From the NCBI RefSeq assembly GCF_014287775.1, contig NZ_JACOOZ010000003.1:1-64000 (forward strand): 64,000 nt of DNA, in the 5' to 3' direction. The DNA is from Eubacterium_G segne. GTDB lineage: Bacteria > Bacillota > Clostridia > Lachnospirales > Lachnospiraceae. This document shows positions 35,686 through 45,644 of the stretch, one piece after another (within the stretch, counting starts at the first letter, position 1; each line of letters starts with the position of its first letter). A program made the translations under genes and the position numbers. Under the pieces are notes generated by a model. That model was not told where the DNA came from. It worked only from the letters and a program-made list of their open reading frames with translations, and ran no database searches.

Positions 35686-37521
35686 TCAACTTAATTTGCT
35701 CTTTTTTATTTTAATCTCACTTACCGTTAAATTATCCTGGGGATTAGATATTGTCAATCCACTATCTTCCCCATAAAGTATCTTTAATCGTTTATTTACA
35801 TTTCTTATTCCTATATGAGAATGATTTTTAATATTTCCCATATCATTAAGAAGACTGTCTATCTGTTTCCTGTCATGTTCACTTATATTTCCATTATTTT
35901 CAACAACAATATATAAATAATCCTCTTTTTCATATATTTTTAGCTTTCCAATTCTGTTGCCATAAATATCACCACCATGTTCCACCATATTTTCAACTAA
36001 AGGCTGAACAATTAATCTTGGAATGTTTATATTAAATAATGTCTCATCCACCTCTTTTTTAAACTGAAACTTACTTCCAAATCGCTGAACAATAATATAC
36101 AAATATGCATTAACATAATCCATCTCTTTTTTTATTGAAATGAAGGACTCATTATTTCTGTTCATTGTTGCTTCCATCATAACACTTAACGATTCAATCA
36201 TTTTACTTACATCGTTGTTGCCGGCTATTCTTGCTTTCCAGTTAATAATTTCCAACGTATTGTTAAGAAAATGGGGATTAATCTGAGACTGCAATGCCTG
36301 CATTTTTGCATCTCTTACGGCAATTTCTTCAGCATAAATCCTCTCAAAAGATTGTTCAAGACTTACGGACATATGATTAAAGGTATCAATAAGAGTACCA
36401 AATTCATTTTTCTTGTTAAAATCTGATATTTCGTATCCATATTCTCCATTTTCGATTTTCTCAGATGCTTTTACAAGACTTGATATAGGCTTACTTACAT
36501 TGGTATAAAAATAATAAAATGTTGCAAAGAATAATGGAATCAATAATAAAATAATTATGATATATACATAAACTGCCACGTTATTTTCACTTAACATTCC
36601 AACTCTGTCAAGTTTTATTACAAAGGAAAGCCTTTGATTATTAACTGACATTGTGATATATGACATACCTTTATTTTTATTGCATCCATATTTAAGAACT
36701 GAATCGGTTATTCCTTCACCGTTCATAACTTTTTCATTGGCAAAATATAATAATTTTTTTCTATCCATTGTGTCTAAGGAGCTGCAATTCTTAATCATAT
36801 CATTTTCCAGATAAATTAATGAATCCTGCGCCCATACCACATTATCAATACTTTTAAATATGTAACTTTTGTTAATTTCCATTACAAGAATTGCTATTGG
36901 CTTATACTGACTATTAACAATGTTTCTAATAAGATATAAGTGATTCGAGATTTCAACAAATTTAGTTCCTGTTCCAAGATTTTTTGCCACACTACTTACA
37001 GTTGAAAGTGCATTTGCCATAAATTCATTAATGTTAGCATATGTAGAACCTGCCATATTGCTATATGCATAATACTGATATGGAGTTTTCATGTTAAACA
37101 ATAATATGGTATTTGATATTAAGGCGCTATATTTGTAGGTATTATTCAGATATGACGATATTTCATCATACATCTGGGCATCATTGCCGTTTTTTTTATA
37201 TGAATTATAACTATCTCTTATAACCCCATCATAAGAGGCTCTTTTAGACTCTTCAATTGCCGCCATAATATTGGTTCTGCAAATTTCAGCAGCATTCTCC
37301 ATGGAAGTATTTACAGTATCATTTATCTGCTCGTTAGTTTTGGTTTCTGCCACATAAAAAAGAACAATAGCCAAAGCAAGACACGGTATAAACCAACACA
37401 TTAAAATAACCCTTATCATTCCCCTTGTTAAATCAGATTGTTTAAACTGATTTACATTAAATGAAGCCTTGATATTGTTGAATTTTGTTGACATCTTTCC
37501 GTTTTTTCCTGCCTTGTCCAT
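35686..37521 (-). CDS. YesM-type sensor histidine kinase
   Basis: 611 residues. Two transmembrane helices (about residues 35-55 and 320-345) flank a large extracellular sensor. A HAMP linker and the His_kinase region with LQSQINPHFLNNTLEIINW, holding the phospho-acceptor histidine, follow; the ATPase end contains PLVENMVEHG and GIRNVNKRL. It is the partner of the AraC-type regulator encoded further downstream. The gene follows the phosphohexomutase gene by 31 bases. Confidence 0.92.
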   Translation of the reverse strand: MDKAGKNGKMSTKFNNIKASFNVNQFKQSDLTRGMIRVILMCWFIPCLALAIVLFYVAETKTNEQINDTVNTSMENAAEICRTNIMAAIEESKRASYDGVIRDSYNSYKKNGNDAQMYDEISSYLNNTYKYSALISNTILLFNMKTPYQYYAYSNMAGSTYANINEFMANALSTVSSVAKNLGTGTKFVEISNHLYLIRNIVNSQYKPIAILVMEINKSYIFKSIDNVVWAQDSLIYLENDMIKNCSSLDTMDRKKLLYFANEKVMNGEGITDSVLKYGCNKNKGMSYITMSVNNQRLSFVIKLDRVGMLSENNVAVYVYIIIILLLIPLFFATFYYFYTNVSKPISSLVKASEKIENGEYGYEISDFNKKNEFGTLIDTFNHMSVSLEQSFERIYAEEIAVRDAKMQALQSQINPHFLNNTLEIINWKARIAGNNDVSKMIESLSVMMEATMNRNNESFISIKKEMDYVNAYLYIIVQRFGSKFQFKKEVDETLFNINIPRLIVQPLVENMVEHGGDIYGNRIGKLKIYEKEDYLYIVVENNGNISEHDRKQIDSLLNDMGNIKNHSHIGIRNVNKRLKILYGEDSGLTISNPQDNLTVSEIKIKKSKLS

Positions 37522-37552
37522 TGTCCTAATAATTCTCCTTAACGTCTATTTA

Positions 37553-38968
37553 TTATTTCAGGCCAAGGAATTTTTCAAATATTTCACATACTTTAATCGC
37601 ATCATCCTTCTCAGGCATTTCACAGAAAATTCTAATAAGAGGTTCTGTACCCGAGAATCTTCCAATTACCCAGCCACCATTCTTAAAGTATACCTTGCAT
37701 CCATCCATATAGGATACATGATCTATTTCATATGGCAATTCCGGTAACTTCTTTTCAATCATTAAAAGTTCATGAATTTCTTCTTTCTTTTGAGGACTAA
37801 ACTTGTAATCTCTCTCTTCCATGTAGATACTTCCGCATTCTGCTTCAATATCCTTATAGATTTCTGAAATTTTTCTTCCGGTTACAGCAATCATCTCAAT
37901 AAGAAGCATTGCAGCATATATACCATCTTTTCCATTTATATGTCCTCTAACCGTCAGACCACCGGATGACTCACCACCAATTACAGCATTAACTTCTGTC
38001 ATTTTTGCTGAAATGTACTTAAAACCAACCGGCACTTCATAACATTCCTCGCCAAATTTCTTTGCAACCTTGTCAAGCATATGGGTTGTAGCTACATTTC
38101 TAACTACAGCTCCATGCCATCCCTTGTATTTTACCAGATAATAATATAATAACACAAGTATATCATTTGGATGCAAAAATCTTCCTGTATCATCTATAAC
38201 ACCTATCCTATCGGCATCACCATCTGTAGCTATACCAATATCAAAGTTATAATCCATAACTCTTGTTATCAGACCTCTTAATGTTGATGCCGTAGGTGAT
38301 GGGAGTTTTCCGCCAAAAAGTGTATCATGTCTGTCATGAATTGTTTCTACATCACACCTTGCCGTAAGAAGTAATGTCTTAAGAGGTATTTCAGATACCC
38401 CATACATTGGATCAAGAGCCACTCTTAATCCTGCTTCCTTGATTTTTTTCATATCTACAGCTGCAATGATATTATCTAAATATTCATTTAAAGGATATAC
38501 TTCCTTTATAAGTCCTTCCTTTTTTGCTTCCTCATAATCCATTTCCTTAATATCATCCGGATTAATTTTTGAAGCATAATCCTCTATTTCTTTTGTCTGA
38601 TACTCATCTGCATCTCTACCACCATATGTAAATACCTTTACACCATTGTAAATTGCAGGGTTATGACTTGCAGTAACCATCATTCCGTAAGGCAATTCAT
38701 GCTTTTCTACATAAAACATAAGAAGAGGTGTTGGTGCTGATTTATTTACAAGTAAAGTTTCAATACCTTCAGCTGCAAATACCTGTCCCATCCACTGCAT
38801 TGCTTCCTTTGACAAAAACCTTTTGTCATAACCAATTATAATTCCTTTATCTGTCTTATTTTCAGCCTTCATTTTGTTGCACATAGCCTTTGCTAATAAC
38901 TGAATGTTAGATTTGATAAATTCATCACCAATAACTGCTCTCCATCCACCGGTTCCAAACTTAATCAT
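37553..38968 (-). CDS. Alpha-D-phosphohexomutase (candidate GlcNAc-1-P mutase)
   Basis: 471 residues. Phosphoglucomutase/phosphomannomutase family: the phosphoserine loop MMVTASHNPAIYNGVK, the metal site IATDGDADRIG, the sugar-binding GGESSGGL and the phosphate-binding RFSGTEPLIR are all present. Standing between the chitobiose phosphorylase and nagAB, its likely job is to turn GlcNAc-1-phosphate into GlcNAc-6-phosphate. Use on glucose-1-phosphate or mannose-phosphate cannot be excluded. Confidence 0.88.
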   Translation of the reverse strand: MIKFGTGGWRAVIGDEFIKSNIQLLAKAMCNKMKAENKTDKGIIIGYDKRFLSKEAMQWMGQVFAAEGIETLLVNKSAPTPLLMFYVEKHELPYGMMVTASHNPAIYNGVKVFTYGGRDADEYQTKEIEDYASKINPDDIKEMDYEEAKKEGLIKEVYPLNEYLDNIIAAVDMKKIKEAGLRVALDPMYGVSEIPLKTLLLTARCDVETIHDRHDTLFGGKLPSPTASTLRGLITRVMDYNFDIGIATDGDADRIGVIDDTGRFLHPNDILVLLYYYLVKYKGWHGAVVRNVATTHMLDKVAKKFGEECYEVPVGFKYISAKMTEVNAVIGGESSGGLTVRGHINGKDGIYAAMLLIEMIAVTGRKISEIYKDIEAECGSIYMEERDYKFSPQKKEEIHELLMIEKKLPELPYEIDHVSYMDGCKVYFKNGGWVIGRFSGTEPLIRIFCEMPEKDDAIKVCEIFEKFLGLK

Positions 38969-38992
38969 AGTTTCCTTCCTTTCTTATAACTT

Positions 38993-41398
38993 TTATCCTA
39001 AAACCACTTCTATTTCATTTACGGTTCCTTCCGGTAATACCTTTATTTCAGGAACAATTTCACCATTTACCTTTATTTCCTTAACTCCTTTCATAACAGC
39101 ATCAGGATTAAGTACTGTGATATTATAAGTAGCTCCTCTCCATTTTCTTACTGCAGAAAATTGCTTCCAGTCTGCCGGTATACATGGATTGATTTCCAGT
39201 TTGTCAAAATCAGGTCTGATACCCAGCATATATCTTGTTGCCGAGAAATATGACCATCCACCGGAACCCGTCATAAACGGATGTCTAGCACGGCCAAAGG
39301 CTGTGTGATCCTTCCCCATAATAAACTGACAGTAGGAATAAGGCTCTGATTCCCTGATTTCAATCATATCATTCTGGTTATACGGACAAAGTGAATTGTA
39401 ATATTCCATTGCACGGTCACCACGTCCGAGGACACATTCAGCAGCCCATGCCCATGGATTTGGATGAGAGAATATAGAACCATTCTCCTTTACTCCCGGA
39501 TATACCCGTGTAACAAATCCAATGTCATCATCCGGAACTGTATATGATGGTGCGTTAAGCATAATTCCGTATTTTGTTGCAAGGTACTTGTGAACACTGT
39601 CCATAGCCTTTATGCCCCGTTCATAATCAGAAGCTCCTGATAAAACTGCCCAGGCATTACTTTCCAAATGAACCTTTCCTTCCACATCATTCTTTGTTCC
39701 GATTTTCTTAAGATTCTTTGTTATTCCTCTTATATACCAGTCTCCGTCCCAAAGCTGTGTTTCGCATACTTTTTTAACCTTACATGCCATGGCTGTATAC
39801 TTTTCTACGTCATCATCTCTTCCTAAATATCCTGCCAACTCTAAAAAGCTGTTAATTGCCCAATAATGAAGGAATGAAACCATTGCACTTTCTCCACCGC
39901 CTAAATTAAGACAGTCATTCCAGTCAGCCCTAAGCCCCTTACACACACCGGTCTTTCCTACTTCTCTGTCAGAAAAATCAAGTATACTCTTCATATGGTC
40001 ATATACACGGTCTCTTCCTTTATCTGCATAATCAACTTCCCTGTCAGCAAAGGCTAAATCTCCTGTTTCCTTTATGTATTCAACTATAGATGGTATCAAC
40101 CATAATGCATCATCTGAACATGCATCTTCTATACCGTGAATAATGTCTTTTTTATTAATTCCCGGAATAACCGTTGGTGATTTGAAAGGCTTTTTCTTTT
40201 CCTCTTTCTTTTCAAACCATTCCGGGGAGAATAAATGTAATCCATAGCCCTCTGATACCAGTCCGTTTAGAAGCTGTAGAATTCTTTCTTTACATTTTTC
40301 CGGATTTGAATGAGGAATAGTCATGGAATCCTGTGCCGTATCCCTGTATCCTAATCCTGTTCTTCCGCCTAACTCAATAAAGGAAGCAAATCTTGAAAAC
40401 ATAATGTTAACTTCAGACTGATATAAATTCCAGATATTAATCATGGTATTCATGCCTTCGTTTGGTGTATTAATCTGAAGACGGGACATTTTATCTGCCC
40501 AATATTCTTCTAACTGCTTATATGAATTATCCACATTTTCAAAGTTAGAATATTTTTCCCTTATTTCTTTTCCTTTTTCTCTATTACCTTCTCCCAGCAT
40601 AAATACTAAACGTATTTCTTCGCCCGGCTCAAGAATGATATTTTTTTGTAAAGAACCACAATGGTTGTTTCCCTTTTCAAAAGAGCCACTGCATTTTCCA
40701 TTAACAACTGCTATAGGATTGTCTTCTGTATGATACAAACCGATGAATTTATCCCTTAAACAATCAAATCCATCCGGCTCAAAATTTGATGTGAAATACT
40801 GATACCCAAACTCTTCATAGAACAAATCATGCTCTATAACTCCATCCTCGTAGGATGAACCTGCGCAATACAAACTCATTTGGAAATTCTGATTATCAAT
40901 CATAATATGATGGAATGAAAATTCACAGTATGAAAAAATGCTTAGGTTTCTTGGCTTATCATCAGTATTTTTTATTACAACATCCCATAATTCTACATCA
41001 TCATCCATGGGAACCGTCATTCTCTGACTTGCTTTTATTTTGTCGTAAAGACACTCATATATGGAATAAGAAAGTCCGTGACGGCATTTGTACTGTGCCT
41101 TATCAAGAGGCTTCCCTACCGGCTGCCATGAAATACTAAAATAGTCTCCATTGTCATTATCCCTTATATATACATAATGCCCCGGTCTGTCCATTGGAAC
41201 TGCATTTCCCCTAAATCTTGTAACCCTGTGATATTCCGGCGATTTGTAAAACATATATCCGCCTGCCGTATGATTTATAACGACACATGTATCTTTTACT
41301 CCGAGATAATTAGTCCATGATGCAGGTAATGCTACATTATCTATAACATACTCTTTTTTCTCATTGTCAAAATGTCCGTATCTCATATACTCCTCCAT
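38993..41398 (-). CDS. chbP: GH94 phosphorylase, probably N,N'-diacetylchitobiose phosphorylase
   Basis: 801 residues. The GH94 plan is complete: an N-terminal beta-sandwich (RYGHFDNEKKEYVI, PASWTNYLGV), linker and an (alpha/alpha)6 barrel with LRADWNDCLNLGGGES, where the aspartate is the proton donor. Phosphorolysis of (GlcNAc)2 gives GlcNAc-1-P and GlcNAc. The sequence reads closer to the Vibrio chitobiose phosphorylase than to Cellulomonas or Clostridium cellobiose phosphorylases as I remember them, and nagA/nagB in the same unit support that. Cellobiose phosphorylase is the main alternative. It heads the operon; a possible -10 TATAAT lies about 30 bases upstream of the ribosome site. Confidence 0.8.
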   Translation of the reverse strand: MEEYMRYGHFDNEKKEYVIDNVALPASWTNYLGVKDTCVVINHTAGGYMFYKSPEYHRVTRFRGNAVPMDRPGHYVYIRDNDNGDYFSISWQPVGKPLDKAQYKCRHGLSYSIYECLYDKIKASQRMTVPMDDDVELWDVVIKNTDDKPRNLSIFSYCEFSFHHIMIDNQNFQMSLYCAGSSYEDGVIEHDLFYEEFGYQYFTSNFEPDGFDCLRDKFIGLYHTEDNPIAVVNGKCSGSFEKGNNHCGSLQKNIILEPGEEIRLVFMLGEGNREKGKEIREKYSNFENVDNSYKQLEEYWADKMSRLQINTPNEGMNTMINIWNLYQSEVNIMFSRFASFIELGGRTGLGYRDTAQDSMTIPHSNPEKCKERILQLLNGLVSEGYGLHLFSPEWFEKKEEKKKPFKSPTVIPGINKKDIIHGIEDACSDDALWLIPSIVEYIKETGDLAFADREVDYADKGRDRVYDHMKSILDFSDREVGKTGVCKGLRADWNDCLNLGGGESAMVSFLHYWAINSFLELAGYLGRDDDVEKYTAMACKVKKVCETQLWDGDWYIRGITKNLKKIGTKNDVEGKVHLESNAWAVLSGASDYERGIKAMDSVHKYLATKYGIMLNAPSYTVPDDDIGFVTRVYPGVKENGSIFSHPNPWAWAAECVLGRGDRAMEYYNSLCPYNQNDMIEIRESEPYSYCQFIMGKDHTAFGRARHPFMTGSGGWSYFSATRYMLGIRPDFDKLEINPCIPADWKQFSAVRKWRGATYNITVLNPDAVMKGVKEIKVNGEIVPEIKVLPEGTVNEIEVVLG

Positions 41399-41550
41399 TT
41401 TTCTTGTAAGATTTCCTTTTCACTGTTCATTATAAACATGAATAGAAATAAAAAGAATGACTGGGGTTGTTTATTACTTTTCTAAATTTGGCGAATTAAT
41501 GCCTTTTTACATATAAAATTTTTAAGATGTAATTGAAAACTTTGCAATAT

Positions 41551-41582
41551 AAAAGAGACACCATTATTGAGGTGTCCCTTTT
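41551..41582 (-). terminator. Terminator of the GH5 gene
   Basis: Arms AAAAGAGACACC and GGTGTCCCTTTT, ending in a T run on the minus strand, lie 26 bases after the GH5 stop codon and separate it from the phosphorylase operon. Confidence 0.85.
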
Positions 41583-41608
41583 GTAATTTAAACTACATAT
41601 ACATTTTG

Positions 41609-44600
41609 TTAAAGTTTGTTAATCTTAAATGCTTCCCATGCTCCTGCAACAGTATCACTTATAGCATATAACTTTCCACCATCATTTAGATCAGCCTGAA
41701 CATACTTACCGTTAGCTATGGAATATAATGCATATTCACCATCGGATATTTTTTCAATAATGAACTTTTCCCACGTTCCTATACTATCACTTCTTGGTAA
41801 TAACTGACATTTCTCATCAATTACGGCACACACATATTTTCCATTAGAAACTGATCTTAAGGATACTGTTCCGTCGTCATTTGTAACTATTTGGAATGAT
41901 TCCCATGCTCCACCACATGATGAACGGTTAGCTACAATAGTATCACTACCTCCGTTTTCAGCACAAACAACTTTTCCATTGGCAATTGATGTAATATATG
42001 TATCTGCGTTATTAAAATTAACTCTGTCAACTTTTTCAATAATTATAGATGATGTTTTGTCGTTAAAGTCTCCCAGTCCTGATGCATCCTGTAAAAGCGT
42101 TTTAGCCCCTCCTGAAAATCCTGCATCATTATATAATATTACTCTATATCCGTCAGGAACTTTAACTGATGAAATCTGGTCGTTTTTAATTCCCGCTGCA
42201 ACCATGGCACTATAATCATATTTTCCCTCGCCTAATGAAACTGACCATCCACCATAATCTGAATGCTCACAGAAAGTTGCCTTTGCATTAGATGACGCAT
42301 TGGAAGTTGAATCTCCTACCTTTTCAATCACAAATGCCTCCCATGCTCCTGCTATTGAGTCACTTCCTGCAATTAATTTTCCACCATTATCTAAGTCTGA
42401 CTTAACGTATTTGCCATTTTCAGCACTTCTAATTCCATATTCTCCATCTTTAATTTTATATATTTGGAATTTTTCCCATGTACTTGGGCTGTCACTCCTT
42501 GAAGTAAGCTGGTTTTCTTCATCTAAAACAGCACATACATATTTGTTATTTGCTTCAGCTTTAATATTAACTGTTCCATCACCATTATTCTCAATAAAGA
42601 ATGTTTCCCATGCTCCGCTGTAACTATCCCTGTTAGCCATAAGCGGGTCACTTCCACCATTTTCTGCAACAACATACTTTTCATTTGCTATTGATTTGAT
42701 ACTGTATTTGCCATTTGAAAGGTTGACAGTAGAATATGATGACATATTAGAGCTTCCGATTTTTTCTATTTTTATAGACGAAGTCTTGTCATTTAAATCA
42801 TCACCTACATACGATGCATCTGAGGTGAAATCTTTACTGGAACCCTTAAAATCAGCATCATTACATAGGGTAACTTTATAACCTGATGGAACTTTTAAAG
42901 ATGAAATTGCATCATTTTTAATTCCAGCAGCTAAAATATCACTGTAATTATATGAACCTACACCTAAGGACACTGACCAGCCTCCATAGTTTGAATGCTC
43001 ATAAAAAGATGCTTTTGCATCCGATGAAGTTGAATCTCCTACCTTTTCAATTACAAATGCCTCCCATGCTCCTGCTATTGAGTCACTTCCTGCAATTAAT
43101 TTTCCACCATTATCTAAGTCTGACTTAACGTATTTGCCATTTTCAGCACTTCTAATTCCATATTCTCCATCTTTAATTTTGTATATTTGGAATTTTTCCC
43201 ATGTACTTGGGCTGTCGCTTCTTGGAGTAAGCTGGTTTTCTTCATCTAAAACAGCACATACATATTTGTTATTAGCCTCCGCTTTAATATTAACTGTTCC
43301 ATCACTATTATTTTCAATAAAGAATGTTTCCCATGCTCCACTATAACTGTCTCTGTTAGCCATAAGTGGGTCGCTTCCACCATTTTCCGCAACAACATAC
43401 TTTTCATTTGCTATTGATTTAATGCTATATTTACCATCAGACAACTTTATTGCTGCATAAGATGTTGAACTTGAATTATTAATTTTTTCAATTTTAATTG
43501 ATGATGTTTTGTCATTTAAATCATCACCCACATATGATGCATCTGAGGTAAATTCCTTTTTGTCACCTTTAAAATCTGCATCATTATATATTGTTACCTT
43601 ATATCCCGACGATACTCTAATAGATGAAATTGCATCATTCTTAATTCCAGCTGATACTATGTCATTATAATTATGTGAGCCTTCACCTAATGATACAGAC
43701 CTGCCTCCATAATTTGAATGTTCATAAAATGTTGCAACACCTGATGTGCTACTGCCTGATGAATTATTATCTGATGAACTGCTTCCACCTGTAGATGAAA
43801 CCTTACCCGGTAAATATTCCTTCACAACATTATATATCATATTGTTTTTCCATGCTGATGAAGTTCCTACAGCTGACCATTTATTTTTAATGGTATCTGC
43901 TGAATCATTATATATATCAACTGATTGCGGACTATGATTATAAATACCCCACGAACTGTTTCCGGTAACCTTGTAAGACCATGTTGTCCAATGCCATCCC
44001 TGGCTGTTAAATATAGACATAGCAGTCTTCCAACCCTGTTCCTGTTCAAAACACGTAAATTCTCCTACAAAAGTTGGTACACCATAATTGTGACTTGAAA
44101 TATCAGAAACTTTTCCTGAAAAATACGATTGCTGGGCGGAACTGCTGTTTTGCGCATTCCATGGATAATAATGGTACTCATATGCAACATTTGTCCATCC
44201 GTACTGTGATGGTCTCGGAAGATTATTTGCATCCCAACATGATTCCATTATAATAATATGATCTGAATCTTTTGAACGTATTGCATTATATATCTCATTG
44301 TAAAAGTCCCACTGAAGACTGTATGTTGCAGCCGCTTTGATTCCCGGTTCATTTAAAATATCATAAGCTGCTACAGCAGGATTTCCCTTAAAATGTTCAG
44401 CTATGCTTTTCCACAAATTCAATGTTTTATTTTTATTGCTTTGATTGTAATATAACTGCGTACCATCATTTACCTCACCGGAATGATCCATACCATTTTG
44501 CGAACCAAATGCTCCGTGCATATCCAGTATTACATACATTCCTCTTGAACTACAGTTACTTACAAACCAATCCAATCTATCAAAGGCATTAGACTTTAAA

Positions 44601-45046
44601 TTACCATTATCATCACATAAATTCATATATGTAAAAGGTAGTCTGATAACACTCATACCCATTTCAGCACAATTATCAAAATCCTGTGTTGTCCAGTAAT
44701 TGTCTTCATATGTTGCTACCAGTTCATCTCTCTTTGAAGAACCAAATCTGTTAGCTAAAGTGTCCATCATTGTTCTTTGATCTGATGCATTAGTGGGATT
44801 CATCCAGTTTTCCTGAACAAGCCATCCACCTGCGTTGGTTCCACGCAAATATACAACATCGCCACTTCCCTTTGATTTTCTTATTTGCGTTCCGTTTACC
44901 TTTAAAAAATCATTTGATTCAAGGGCTGATGCTGCCTTCACCTGTGTAATGTTTGCAATATTTCCCGTAGCTACCAGTCCTAGTGTCATTGTCAAAGCAA
45001 GAGCTGCACTGACAAATTTTCTTCCCATTCTTTTTAAACGTCTCAT
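41609..45046 (-). CDS. Secreted GH5 glycosidase with three beta/gamma-crystallin and beta-trefoil modules
   Basis: 1145 residues. A signal peptide (about 1-38) precedes a GH5 domain (about 45-400) with the acid/base glutamate in YDILNEPG and the nucleophile in FVGEFTCFE. After a Ser-rich linker, three copies of a two-part module follow. The first part has the beta/gamma-crystallin look (FYEHSNYGG, GIKNDAISS, VGDDLNDKTSSIKIEK). The second is a fascin/ricin-like beta-trefoil built from repeats around YSIKSIANEKYVVAENGG and WEAFVIEKVGD. The copies are almost identical over long stretches of protein and DNA, suggesting recent duplication. GH5 enzymes act on beta-glucans or mannans; the added modules probably bind carbohydrate. 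The gene has its own terminator and is not part of the chitobiose operon. Confidence 0.9.
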   Translation of the reverse strand: MRRLKRMGRKFVSAALALTMTLGLVATGNIANITQVKAASALESNDFLKVNGTQIRKSKGSGDVVYLRGTNAGGWLVQENWMNPTNASDQRTMMDTLANRFGSSKRDELVATYEDNYWTTQDFDNCAEMGMSVIRLPFTYMNLCDDNGNLKSNAFDRLDWFVSNCSSRGMYVILDMHGAFGSQNGMDHSGEVNDGTQLYYNQSNKNKTLNLWKSIAEHFKGNPAVAAYDILNEPGIKAAATYSLQWDFYNEIYNAIRSKDSDHIIIMESCWDANNLPRPSQYGWTNVAYEYHYYPWNAQNSSSAQQSYFSGKVSDISSHNYGVPTFVGEFTCFEQEQGWKTAMSIFNSQGWHWTTWSYKVTGNSSWGIYNHSPQSVDIYNDSADTIKNKWSAVGTSSAWKNNMIYNVVKEYLPGKVSSTGGSSSSDNNSSGSSTSGVATFYEHSNYGGRSVSLGEGSHNYNDIVSAGIKNDAISSIRVSSGYKVTIYNDADFKGDKKEFTSDASYVGDDLNDKTSSIKIEKINNSSSTSYAAIKLSDGKYSIKSIANEKYVVAENGGSDPLMANRDSYSGAWETFFIENNSDGTVNIKAEANNKYVCAVLDEENQLTPRSDSPSTWEKFQIYKIKDGEYGIRSAENGKYVKSDLDNGGKLIAGSDSIAGAWEAFVIEKVGDSTSSDAKASFYEHSNYGGWSVSLGVGSYNYSDILAAGIKNDAISSLKVPSGYKVTLCNDADFKGSSKDFTSDASYVGDDLNDKTSSIKIEKIGSSNMSSYSTVNLSNGKYSIKSIANEKYVVAENGGSDPLMANRDSYSGAWETFFIENNGDGTVNIKAEANNKYVCAVLDEENQLTSRSDSPSTWEKFQIYKIKDGEYGIRSAENGKYVKSDLDNGGKLIAGSDSIAGAWEAFVIEKVGDSTSNASSNAKATFCEHSDYGGWSVSLGEGKYDYSAMVAAGIKNDQISSVKVPDGYRVILYNDAGFSGGAKTLLQDASGLGDFNDKTSSIIIEKVDRVNFNNADTYITSIANGKVVCAENGGSDTIVANRSSCGGAWESFQIVTNDDGTVSLRSVSNGKYVCAVIDEKCQLLPRSDSIGTWEKFIIEKISDGEYALYSIANGKYVQADLNDGGKLYAISDTVAGAWEAFKINKL

Positions 45047-45267
45047 AAATTACTCCTTGTAAAATCTGTTACGTTAATTTTACAACTAAGGATTATCCCT
45101 AACAATGATTCATATTTTAGATGAAACGATTTTATTTTATGAGTACACTAAAAAATACATACCTAAATTTTAGATTGCATCGAATTAATTTTATTGAAGT
45201 CTATACTTTATAAAATAAAATTCTGTAGACTTCTCGTAGACTTTTACGCGGTATTGACTTGTAGGCA
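45047..45267. other. Intergenic leader of the GH5 gene
   Basis: This AT-rich stretch lies between the GH5 start and the next terminator. The octamer GTAGACTT occurs twice (near 45231 and 45235-45245), and no gene, tRNA or clear promoter could be assigned. Confidence 0.3.
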
Positions 45268-45306
45268 CAAAAAAGAGACTCCTGTCAAAATCTACAAGAG
45301 TCTCTA
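45268..45306 (-). terminator. Terminator of the truncated host gene
   Basis: AGAGACTC at 45274-45281 pairs with GAGTCTCT at 45298-45305, and a T6 run follows on the minus strand. It lies 27 bases after the stop codon of the gene remnant and marks the original end of that host transcript. Confidence 0.85.
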
Positions 45307-45332
45307 AATTCCTTATAAAATCAAAGTTTTAA

Positions 45333-45428
45333 TTAAAATTTGCCTTCATCAGCAGCCTGCTGTACGGAAACAGCAACAGCAACTGTAGCACCAACCATTG
45401 GGTTGTTACCCATTCTAAAGCCATTTGT
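45333..45428 (-). pseudogene. 3' end of an unidentified host gene at the element boundary
   Basis: A frame on the minus strand reads about 30 residues (NGFRMGNNPMVGATVAVAVS and onward to the end, DEGKF) and stops at 45333-45335, followed by an ordinary terminator. The segment has the conserved, repetitive look of a real protein C-terminus but no start and no upstream coding region: an in-frame stop lies a few codons before it, in AT-rich sequence that belongs to the element. I could not name the parent protein. Best explained as the tail of a gene into which the element integrated. Confidence 0.55.
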
Positions 45429-45644
45429 TTTTCTATGTTATATTATGATTTAATATGTCGTATAATGCTAATAAACATAGGCTTTACACGAAATGGTCTA
45501 TGATGATTTGTGTTGTTTTGTGTTTTATTATTTTTATGTGTGATTATCTTGAATGTGGACGAGATGTGGACGAGAAAGCGTGTTAGAAACGCCTGCAATA
45601 AAATAGGAATGATATATTTATTATAATACCATTCCTACCTATTA
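45429..45644. other. Non-coding border of the element with a tandem 11-bp repeat
   Basis: No gene could be supported here. The 11-base unit ATGTGGACGAG occurs twice in tandem at 45553-45574. Such iterated sites beside an excisionase gene may bind integrase or excisionase. Confidence 0.35.

Noticed and set aside
38993..41398. Cellobiose phosphorylase
   Set aside because: GH94 is certain, but nagA/nagB in the same unit and the sequence character favour chitobiose; kept as an alternative only.
45047..45640. A tRNA gene as the integration target
   Set aside because: No cloverleaf or T-arm sequence was seen; the border lies in a protein gene tail.
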